A program made the position numbers and the translations under genes. The notes under the pieces were generated by a model. It ran no database searches. It was not told where the DNA came from and saw only the letters and a program-made list of their open reading frames with translations. 59,805 nt of DNA from Petrachloros mirabilis ULC683 (lineage in GTDB: Bacteria > Cyanobacteriota > Cyanobacteriia > Thermosynechococcales > Thermosynechococcaceae): NCBI RefSeq assembly GCF_009939295.1, contig NZ_WVIC01000015.1:1-59805 (forward strand). The letters run 5' to 3'. Positions 34,882-41,448 of the stretch are shown here, one piece after another; positions within the stretch are counted from its first letter, which is position 1; the number at the start of each line of letters is the position of its first letter.

Positions 34882-35669
34882 TGATTGACCCCCAAACCCA
34901 CACCCAAGGAGACGTCCTGGGCAACATCGGCGACTTATTGAGAGAAGAGCAGGTGATTTATGAGAACCGGCAAATTCTCAATCAAGCCTTCCAAGAAATA
35001 GGTTCCGCGCTGCGACGGATTCGAGATCTGAAGCTCTATAAACTCAAGCCCTATAGCAACTTCGAGGACTACTGTGAGGCCGAGTTTAAAATGTCGCGGT
35101 CTCGGGCCTATCAGCTTATCGATTCTGCCAAGGTCATTCAAAATGTCTACAGCTGTAGACAAATTCCTGCCAATGAGGCTCAAACCCGTCCTCTGGCCCA
35201 GTTGCCCCCATGTGAGCAGAAAGAGGTAGCCATGCAACAAATCCCCAAAGACCAACGTACCCGACTCCTCAAGCTGATCCACATCGGCAAAAAGCAGCTT
35301 GGCCTCGACGACGACACCTACCGCGAATTTTTGGATAGTGTCACAGGGCACCGCTCAGCCGCCGACTGCACCATGAGCCAGCTCAACCTAGTGCTGCGTC
35401 GCATGGAGTCTGCAGGCTTTAAGCGTGGGGGCGGCAAGTACAGCCCCCGCACCCGCGACAAGTCTCTGAAGACACCCATCGACAAAATCCGGGCGATTTG
35501 GATCGACCTCGCCAAGCAGGGCAAGATCAAGGATCGCACTGAGGCGGGTTTGCGGAAATTCATCAAACGACAAACCGGCTTAGACAAAATCGACTGGCTG
35601 CTGCCTGAGCAGAGCCAGAAGGTGATTGAAGCCCTCAAAATCATCCAAGCTCGGGAGACCCGCGAATGA
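34881..35669 (+). CDS. GemA (DUF1018) protein fused to a plasmid/ICE-type helical domain
   Basis: The last 145 residues (about 118-262) are the Mu gp16/GemA family: QIPKDQRTRLLKLIHIGKKQ, LGLDDDTYREFLDSVTGHRS, then the late MDKIDWL-type ending (GLDKIDWLLPEQSQKVIEAL). GemA modulates host gene expression and DNA topology in Mu. The first 115 residues (YSNFEDYCEAEFKMSRSRAY, QTRPLAQLPPCEQ) are a separate helical domain familiar from plasmid and integrative-element proteins. An internal ATG at 35232 with AAGAGGT before it could also yield GemA alone. Confidence 0.8.
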   Translation: MIDPQTHTQGDVLGNIGDLLREEQVIYENRQILNQAFQEIGSALRRIRDLKLYKLKPYSNFEDYCEAEFKMSRSRAYQLIDSAKVIQNVYSCRQIPANEAQTRPLAQLPPCEQKEVAMQQIPKDQRTRLLKLIHIGKKQLGLDDDTYREFLDSVTGHRSAADCTMSQLNLVLRRMESAGFKRGGGKYSPRTRDKSLKTPIDKIRAIWIDLAKQGKIKDRTEAGLRKFIKRQTGLDKIDWLLPEQSQKVIEALKIIQARETRE

Positions 35670-36145
35670 ATCCCTACATCCACCCCATCAAAAAAACCGA
35701 AGCCCACTTCCGCCAGAGTTACCCTTGGCGGGCTGCAGAGCCTGACCAGCGCAAATGTTTTTATGAGTGGCTAGGCAGGCGCCTTGAGGCCGCCCTTAAA
35801 GCGGGTTTTAGCGCCTATGAAGCTGGATTTCGACATGCCTTGAATTGCGAAAAAACCGAACTCGATTTGGAGAAATTATTCATGAGCTGGGACGTATTTA
35901 CTGAGGCCGAGGCCGAGCGCCGCCAGGCCGAGGAACTGTATCAGACTCGCTTGGCGGCGCTGAGCGACGAACTCCCCCCCGTCGCCGACGGCGAGGCGGA
36001 GGGCGCGCCGAGCGCCCACCAGCACCTAGTGCGCCTGCGCGCCCTCTGGAAACACCCCAAAATGCACCAATTTGTCCGCCAGCGCATCAAGGATAACCCC
36101 AACTGGGGGATCGAAATTGGCTCCAATGGCCCGGAGGTAAAATAA
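35666..36145 (+). CDS. Early phage protein, unknown (159 aa)
   Basis: The 159-residue product starts within the GemA stop (ATGA). The N-terminal half is helical and aromatic (HFRQSYPWRAAEPDQRKCFY, LEAALKAGFSAYEAGFRHAL); the C-terminus is basic. No domain is recognised. Its stop overlaps the next start (TAATG). Confidence 0.55.
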   Translation: MNPYIHPIKKTEAHFRQSYPWRAAEPDQRKCFYEWLGRRLEAALKAGFSAYEAGFRHALNCEKTELDLEKLFMSWDVFTEAEAERRQAEELYQTRLAALSDELPPVADGEAEGAPSAHQHLVRLRALWKHPKMHQFVRQRIKDNPNWGIEIGSNGPEVK

Positions 36146-36342
36146 TGCGAGAGATGCCTGCCTTTCGCCCCTTCCAGGGGCAGATCTTTGAATTAATAGA
36201 CGATCGCCGCCCAGCTCCACCCTCTCGGGCCGACTATCGCCACTTGCGAAGCAGCGGTCTTTACTCCAAGTTTCGATCAGTCCCTACCCCCTATGGATTT
36301 TGGGCGCTGTACGGCTTGCCCAGGGAGGAACCGGATGTCTGA
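36145..36342 (+). CDS. Small early phage protein directly upstream of nblA
   Basis: This 65-residue basic protein (MPAFRPFQGQIFELIDDRRP, FRSVPTPYGFWALYGLPREE) is translated from an ATG overlapping the previous stop and ends eight bases inside the nblA-like gene. No domain is recognised. Its tight coupling to nblA makes a related role conceivable but unproven. Confidence 0.5.
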   Translation: MREMPAFRPFQGQIFELIDDRRPAPPSRADYRHLRSSGLYSKFRSVPTPYGFWALYGLPREEPDV

Positions 36343-36520
36343 TTTTAAGCTCAGTGTTGAGCAGGAATTTGAGTTGGCGGCCTACCGTCAACGCATCCAG
36401 CACCTCAGCCTTGAGCAATCTCATCTGGCCTTGGTCGGCCTCTACGCGCTGATGCTGGAGCGCGATGCCTATTATCAGGGGTTGTTGCGCGTTAAGTGGG
36501 GGATTGGCGATGCCCATTGA
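36335..36520 (+). CDS. nblA: Phage-encoded NblA-like phycobilisome degradation protein
   Basis: The 61-residue product keeps the layout of cyanobacterial NblA: FKLSVEQEFELAAYRQRIQH then LSLEQSHLALVGLYALMLER then AYYQGLLRVKWGIG. The LS.EQ.F, (L/M)S.(E/D)Q, LY..M..R and YQ.LL...WG positions correspond one to one with NblA of Anabaena and others (about 60-65 aa). NblA is an adaptor that brings phycobilisomes to Clp protease for breakdown. It sits in the early/middle phage operon between small genes that overlap it on both sides, so it belongs to the phage, not to a host insertion. Expression would dismantle the host antenna during infection. Confidence 0.88.
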   Translation: MSDFKLSVEQEFELAAYRQRIQHLSLEQSHLALVGLYALMLERDAYYQGLLRVKWGIGDAH

Positions 36521-37016
36521 TCCGCAGGCGCAGCTCCGCCTTGAGATCCGGGCCGAGCTCAAGAGGCTGGGGGTGGATGAATCTCATCCCCGCGTAGTGA
36601 CTTTTTTGCGCCTGGCTGGCTACACCTCTCTCGATGAGGCCAGCCACGAGGCTCTGGCGGCTCTTAGGGAAAAGATCCGCTCTCGACACCCAGATGCCCC
36701 TCGTGATCTAAGCGATCAAGTCGCAGCCTGCGAGTGCGAATTGAAGCGCCTAGGACTGGGCAAGCACGATTTTTCTGTGCTGCAATGGCTGCGCAGCAAC
36801 GGCTACGAGCGCTGGGAGGCGCTGGATGCCGCAGGGCTGTACACGCTCACCCGTGAGCTGCGCCGATGCGACGCTCCTGGGCACACTCGTACTATCCTGG
36901 AGGTAATTGAGGTGCTTTTGCGACATTTGAGTGCAGGAGACAAGCAAAATATCATCACCGAGCTAGAGCGCCTAAGGTACAGACTAGGAGGAAGCGATGC
37001 AACAACTCGGCCTTGA
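36510..37016 (+). CDS. Early phage protein with internal duplication
   Basis: The 168-residue protein starts at 36510 inside the nblA end, behind GGGGGAT. It consists of two similar repeats: AELKRLGVDESHPRVVTFLR followed by LAGYTSLDEA, and CELKRLGLGKHDFSVLQWLR followed by SNGYERWEALDA. Function unknown. It overlaps the Mor gene by 20 bp. Confidence 0.6.
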   Translation: MPIDPQAQLRLEIRAELKRLGVDESHPRVVTFLRLAGYTSLDEASHEALAALREKIRSRHPDAPRDLSDQVAACECELKRLGLGKHDFSVLQWLRSNGYERWEALDAAGLYTLTRELRRCDAPGHTRTILEVIEVLLRHLSAGDKQNIITELERLRYRLGGSDATTRP

Positions 37017-37428
37017 ATTTTTTGCGGAGCAGGCAGAGGAATTGCCGCCAGTCGCCGACCGCGATCCCCCGATCGTCCAGCATCTCAGACGGCTGCTGAC
37101 CGATGCTGAGCTGCTGCTTTTTTTACAGAACTATGGCGGCCAGCGCATTTATATCCCCAAGTGCGAAAGTGCCCTCACCTCGGATCACCCCCTGGTCCAG
37201 GCCATTGGCCTCAAGGGCGCTCAGCGCCTGGTCGGCGCTTATCGAGGTGATACTCTGGTCGTCCCCAGGGGACAGGCAATGTTTCGGCGTCTGCGCGATA
37301 AGCGGATCTGCGAAGAATATCTCTGCACTACTGCTGCTGAGCTGGCCAGTCGGTACAACCTCTCCGTCTTGCATGTCTACGCGATCGTGGGTAAGCATGG
37401 GGTGAAGAAGGGCACAACGCGGCGCTAA
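36997..37428 (+). CDS. Mor-family transcription activator
   Basis: Mor switches on middle transcription in Mu-like phages. The 143-residue product has the Mor/C signature: GGQRIYIPKC in the dimerisation part and, at the C-terminus, a helix-turn-helix (AAELASRYNLSVLHVYAIVG). It is the last gene of the early block; the lysis and head genes follow after a 65-82 bp gap that contains a strong dyad. It should activate a promoter in that gap or just upstream of late genes. Confidence 0.88.
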   Translation: MQQLGLEFFAEQAEELPPVADRDPPIVQHLRRLLTDAELLLFLQNYGGQRIYIPKCESALTSDHPLVQAIGLKGAQRLVGAYRGDTLVVPRGQAMFRRLRDKRICEEYLCTTAAELASRYNLSVLHVYAIVGKHGVKKGTTRR

Positions 37429-37463
37429 GGACTGCCAGCCTAGCTTCTTCCTGATTCCCCTTC

Positions 37464-37497
37464 GACAATGGCGGCAGTATTGGGGTCGGCCATTGTC
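37464..37497. promoter_or_regulatory. Inverted repeat between mor and the lysis genes
   Basis: Perfect nine-base arms gacaatggc (37464-37472) and gccattgtc (37489-37497) are separated by 16 bp. The site is in the only sizeable gap between the early and late blocks. It may be the binding site of the Mor dimer or, as RNA, a hairpin controlling the first lysis gene. Confidence 0.5.
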
Positions 37498-37510
37498 AGA
37501 CGAGCAGCCC

Positions 37511-37906
37511 ATGGAAATATCGGTACCTGTGCCGCCAGCGATTCAGCCGTATGTCACTCCGGGGCTGAGTACGCTGGCGGCATTTATCTTGGTCTTTGTT
37601 TGGCAGCGTTGGCGGCGGGGACTATCTTCGGCGGAGGCGCTGCGAATGGCCATTCTGTTTGCCCGCCAGATCTGGGATGTCAGCGATTTCGATGCCCCTA
37701 GAGCATTGGGTGCGGGGACGCTCTCGATGAAGCAGCTCCGCGAGGCCGGGGCTGTTTTACTCGATCAGGTGGTGTCCCACTCAACTTATTTCGATCGGCT
37801 GCCGCCAGAGGTGGCTAAGCCCCACCCAGAGCTGAGAGAGGTAGATCCCGTGGAGCTGGCACGAGGGGTCTATATGCAAGTGCGAGGTGATTCCAATGGC
37901 ATTTGA
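37511..37906 (+). CDS. Putative holin or membrane lysis protein
   Basis: From the ATG at 37511 the 131-residue protein has a single membrane segment near the N-terminus (LSTLAAFILVFVWQRW) followed by a soluble helical domain. A TTG at 37493 in the same frame is an alternative start. Its place directly before a cell-wall peptidase suggests a role in lysis. No close holin family is recognised. Confidence 0.5.
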   Translation: MEISVPVPPAIQPYVTPGLSTLAAFILVFVWQRWRRGLSSAEALRMAILFARQIWDVSDFDAPRALGAGTLSMKQLREAGAVLLDQVVSHSTYFDRLPPEVAKPHPELREVDPVELARGVYMQVRGDSNGI

Positions 37907-38543
37907 TGATCAGAAATTCCAGGATTTTTTCAGGTTCTACGACCACCACAATCCCCGGCACCAGAATGCCGTACTGGAGCTGGCCAAGCATATTCCGGCT
38001 GAGCAGCTTGCTGACGAGGCCAACTGGGTGCGAATTTTTCGGACTGCGCCGCCCACCCCTGAGCTAGAGCAGCGCAAGCCGCCCACCGAGTCGGTGCGCC
38101 TCCCCTACGAGCCGGGGAGAATTGATTGGCACGATAATAATTTCCGTGTCTCCAGGCACTTCACAGTGGGAGAGGTCACCCGCTTTGACCCCCGACGCAT
38201 CCCACCCATAGGGAGCGCCGTGGAGCGAGCCGTCCTGGCTCTGGCGACAGATTTGGATAAATTGCGAGAGGATTGGAATCGCCCCATTGGTGTTACGAGC
38301 TGGAATCGCCCCCCCGCGATCAATCAAGCGGTGGGTGGGGTTTCAAATTCTCAGCACATCTTGGGGTCTGCCGTGGATTTATATGATCTGGGGGGAAATG
38401 ACCGCCAGTTCGAGGATTTTTTGGATCGCCATTGGGGGGGAGCCCTGGGGTACGGAATCCGCTCTGGAAGAGGTTTTACACATCTGGACATGAGAGGAGG
38501 TGGATTTAAGCGTGGTTCGGGCAGTATCCGCTGGAATTATTAG
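37896..38543 (+). CDS. Endolysin, M15-type peptidase
   Basis: The 215-residue protein belongs to the zinc D-Ala-D-Ala carboxypeptidase/M15 family used by phages to cut peptidoglycan cross-links. Zinc ligands fit His154 and Asp161 (SQHILGSAVDLY) and His196 (FTHLDMRG); GVTSWNRPPAINQAVGG is the typical preceding strand. The start is preceded by GAGGTG. The N-terminal 75 residues may bind cell wall. No signal peptide, so it needs a holin. Confidence 0.88.
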   Translation: MAFDDQKFQDFFRFYDHHNPRHQNAVLELAKHIPAEQLADEANWVRIFRTAPPTPELEQRKPPTESVRLPYEPGRIDWHDNNFRVSRHFTVGEVTRFDPRRIPPIGSAVERAVLALATDLDKLREDWNRPIGVTSWNRPPAINQAVGGVSNSQHILGSAVDLYDLGGNDRQFEDFLDRHWGGALGYGIRSGRGFTHLDMRGGGFKRGSGSIRWNY

Positions 38544-38551
38544 AGGGCGAT

Positions 38552-38884
38552 ATGCTAGTAGAGGTAGTTGTCCCGGTGGCGGTGGCTTACACAGTCGGAG
38601 TTGTGGGTCTCTGCCGCTGGCTTGTGGATCGTAATTTGGTGGCGGCAGATCGGCGGGTAATGTTGCTAGAGCAGCGCCAGCAGGAGCTGGCCTCAAGTCA
38701 GCACGATGCTCAGCGAGACCTCTTTAAGTTGAGAGCAGATCTCCCTGAGCAATATGTGCGACACGAAGATTTTGTTAGATTCGGCCTCTCGCTGGATGCC
38801 AAGATCGACAGACTCAATCAGTCGTTTAAGGAATCCTTCGATCGGATGGACGACAAGCTGGAAACGATTCGCCTGCAACGGTAG
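38552..38884 (+). CDS. Membrane-anchored coiled-coil protein of lysis cassette
   Basis: The 110-residue product begins with a hydrophobic stretch (LVEVVVPVAVAYTVGVVGLC) and continues as a coiled coil (LLEQRQQELASSQHDAQRDL). This shape suits a spanin-like or antiholin role. It starts eight bases after the endolysin stop. Confidence 0.55.
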   Translation: MLVEVVVPVAVAYTVGVVGLCRWLVDRNLVAADRRVMLLEQRQQELASSQHDAQRDLFKLRADLPEQYVRHEDFVRFGLSLDAKIDRLNQSFKESFDRMDDKLETIRLQR

Positions 38885-38946
38885 GGGATGCGTCATTCGC
38901 GCCCAAAATGGGGGCTCTAGAGATGAGGTGTTGTCAAGATCGGGCA

Positions 38947-39258
38947 ATGAATAGCGACTATCTGGATCTGGAGCAGGCATTCCGCGCCGATGTGCGCTGG
39001 CGGATTTTGAGAGCTGCCTACATCTCTCGCCCCACTCCGCTCACTGAGCGGATTTTGCTGATCGCGCTCCGGAGCGCCGATTTGTCCGTTACGCCCCTGG
39101 AGCTTCAGCGCCAGTCGGCGTATTTGAGGGACAAGGGGCTGATTGAGGTTGAGCACACCCCAGCCGGGGTGCGCCTATCACCAACCTCTGTCGGGATTGA
39201 CGTTGTTGAGGGAATTCTGCCCTGTCCACCTGGGGTTCACTGTTCGCCAGTTAATTAG
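38947..39258 (+). CDS. Winged-helix phage protein, copy 1
   Basis: The 103-residue protein (DVRWRILRAAYISRPTPLTE, LQRQSAYLRDKGLIEVEHT, IDVVEGILPCPPGV) resembles the wHTH protein often found before terminase genes of Mu-like phages (VpaChn25_0724 type). The next gene is a paralogue sharing the LRWRIL and GIDVVEG segments. The family is not functionally defined. Confidence 0.7.
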   Translation: MNSDYLDLEQAFRADVRWRILRAAYISRPTPLTERILLIALRSADLSVTPLELQRQSAYLRDKGLIEVEHTPAGVRLSPTSVGIDVVEGILPCPPGVHCSPVN

Positions 39259-39267
39259 GAGGCTATT

Positions 39268-39573
39268 TTGGAAATTTCTCAAGAGCTCAGAGCCGAGCTG
39301 CGCTGGCGAATCCTCCAAAGCTTGGAGGCTGGCGGCAGTATTGGCTGTTCGATCGAGGTGCTGGCGCAGATGCTGCGCCGCTTTGCGCCCAATCGCAGCA
39401 CTTTGCTCATGCAGCTTTACTACCTGCAAGAGAAGGGCCTGCTGGAAATAGGTGAGGATAAATTTACTCAATTCGCCAAACTTACTGCCGGGGGCATTGA
39501 CGTAGTGGAGGGGGCTGTGCCCTGCCCCGCTGGAATTGGTCGCCCGGAGGATCTCGATGGGACCTCGATCTAA
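39268..39573 (+). CDS. Winged-helix phage protein, copy 2
   Basis: This 101-residue paralogue of the preceding gene (ELRWRILQSLEAGGSIGCSI, LMQLYYLQEKGLLEIGE, GIDVVEGAVPCPAGI) starts at a TTG with a good TAGGAGG ribosome binding site. The pair arose by tandem duplication and now share about a third of positions. Confidence 0.7.
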   Translation: MEISQELRAELRWRILQSLEAGGSIGCSIEVLAQMLRRFAPNRSTLLMQLYYLQEKGLLEIGEDKFTQFAKLTAGGIDVVEGAVPCPAGIGRPEDLDGTSI

Positions 39574-40087
39574 AATCAATCAGCTCCCGCCCCATATCAA
39601 GGCCGAAGTGGATCAGCGGCTGATTACGGGCGGCTTTGCCAACTACCGCGACCTGGTGGACTGGATTAATGAGCGGTTGGCTGGCGAGGGACGGGTATTG
39701 CGGTTGTCGCTGGCAGGGGTGCATCGCTACGGCCAGGGCTTGGAGGAGGAGGTGGCCGCGCTCCGGCTGGCGACAGAGCAGGCCAAGGCGATTGTGGAGG
39801 CTACCCCAGACGAAGAAGGGGCGATGGCCGAGGCTTTGCTGCGGCTCAATCAGCAGAAATTGTTCAAGGCGCTGCTTAACTACAGCGGCGGAGAGGAGAT
39901 GGATTTAAGTAAGTTGACGAGGGCGATCGCCGACCTCAACCGCAGCGCCATCTCAGTGAAGAAGTACGCCGCTGAGGTCAAGGAAAAACTGAGTGCCAAA
40001 TTCGCCGCCCTAGAAAAGCAGCAGGGCCAAGGATTTGACCAGGCAACCCTCCAGCGGGTGCGACAGGAGATCTACGGGATTTTTTGA
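39557..40087 (+). CDS. Small terminase-type protein (Mu gp27, DUF3486)
   Basis: The 176-residue protein begins GPRSKINQLPPHIKAEVDQR, the standard start of DUF3486, whose members act beside the large terminase and probably recognise phage DNA for packaging. A helical coiled region follows. It starts behind GGAGG and overlaps the large terminase start (TGATG). Confidence 0.85.
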   Translation: MGPRSKINQLPPHIKAEVDQRLITGGFANYRDLVDWINERLAGEGRVLRLSLAGVHRYGQGLEEEVAALRLATEQAKAIVEATPDEEGAMAEALLRLNQQKLFKALLNYSGGEEMDLSKLTRAIADLNRSAISVKKYAAEVKEKLSAKFAALEKQQGQGFDQATLQRVRQEIYGIF

Positions 40088-41448
40088 TGAGCGCTATCAC
40101 TCTCTACCCCTACCAAAAGCGCTGGCTCCAGGACGACTCCCGGTTCAAAATTGGCATGTTCGCCCGGCAGACCGGCAAGACTTTCACTAACACCTTGGAA
40201 ATCGTCGATCGCTGTATCCGTGCAGAGATAGAAGGACGGCGTGAGCGCTGGGTGATTTTGTCTCGGGGGGAACGGCAAGCCAAAGAGGCCATAGAAGAGG
40301 GAGTTAAACGCCACTTAAAAGCGTTTGAAATAGCCTTCGAGGCGCTGGAATATGAGTATGAGGGCACCTACAAGGCGATGGATGTCGTGCTGCCCAGGGG
40401 GTCGGTGATTTCGGCTTTGCCTGCAAACCCTGACACCGCTCGTGGGTACAGCGCCAATGTGCTGCTCGACGAATTTGCCTTTCACCGCGACTCACGCAAA
40501 ATCTGGATGGCTTTGTTCCCCGTGATTTCGGCAGGGCACTTGCTGCGGGTGGTGTCCACGCCAAATGGTAAGGGCAACAAGTTTTACGATCTTATGACCT
40601 CCCCAGATCCCACCTGGAGCCGCCACCAAGTTGACATCCATCAGGCCGTAGCCGAGGGGCTACCCCGCGATGTTGAGGAGCTGCGCCGCGCCCTTAATGA
40701 CCCTGATGCCTGGAGTCAAGAGTTTTTGTTGCAGTGGCTGGACGAAGCCAGTGCTTGGCTCAGCTACGATCTCATTAACACCTGCGAGGCCGCCGAGGCA
40801 GGCCAACCCGACGCCTATACAGGTGGGGATGTGTATGTTGGCAACGATGTGGGTCTCCGGGGCGACCTCTGGGTGGCCTGGGTTGTAGAGCGGCTGGGCG
40901 ACGTTTTTTGGACTCGCGAAATTCGCACCCTGCGCCGATCCACTTTTGCTGAGCATGATGCCGTCATCGCCGAGCTATTTGATCGCTATAAAGTGCGCCG
41001 CCTGTGCGTAGACCAGACCGGCCTGGGCGAGCGCACCACCGAGGAGTACCAGCGCCGCTACGGCAGCACTCGCGTGGAGGGGGTGCTATTTACCAGCGCC
41101 AATAAGCAAGCCCTGGCCACTCTGGGCAAACAATGTTTTGAGGATCGACGCATCCGCATCCCTGAGGGCGATAGCGCCCTGCGCAACGATCTGCACAAAC
41201 TTAAAAAAATCACCACCGCCACCGGCGGCGTGCGCTTTGATGCCGATCGCGATAGCAGCGGCCACGCCGATCGCGCCTGGAGCTGCTTTTTGGCTCTCAA
41301 TGCTGCCATCACCCCCACCGTGCCCATCGAGTATCAGGCGGCTGGAGCGCGGCTGAACTTGGCGGCCTTTGCGGGAGCCACCCCCCACCTAGAGCAGCGA
41401 GGCTTCGGGGCGGTGGCTGGAGCCGTAGATATGGAGGGCTGGGCGTGA
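40087..41448 (+). CDS. Large terminase subunit (Mu gp28 type)
   Basis: This 453-residue motor packages DNA into the head. The ATPase has Walker A FARQTGKT (25-32) and Walker B VLLDEF (125-130) with the following motif VVSTPNGKGNKF. The RNase H-like nuclease shows acidic residues in YVGNDVGLRGDLWVAW, RLCVDQTGLGER and the late RFDADRDSSGHADR. Size and order are normal for Mu-like phages. Overlaps the portal gene (TGATG). Confidence 0.93.
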   Translation: MSAITLYPYQKRWLQDDSRFKIGMFARQTGKTFTNTLEIVDRCIRAEIEGRRERWVILSRGERQAKEAIEEGVKRHLKAFEIAFEALEYEYEGTYKAMDVVLPRGSVISALPANPDTARGYSANVLLDEFAFHRDSRKIWMALFPVISAGHLLRVVSTPNGKGNKFYDLMTSPDPTWSRHQVDIHQAVAEGLPRDVEELRRALNDPDAWSQEFLLQWLDEASAWLSYDLINTCEAAEAGQPDAYTGGDVYVGNDVGLRGDLWVAWVVERLGDVFWTREIRTLRRSTFAEHDAVIAELFDRYKVRRLCVDQTGLGERTTEEYQRRYGSTRVEGVLFTSANKQALATLGKQCFEDRRIRIPEGDSALRNDLHKLKKITTATGGVRFDADRDSSGHADRAWSCFLALNAAITPTVPIEYQAAGARLNLAAFAGATPHLEQRGFGAVAGAVDMEGWA

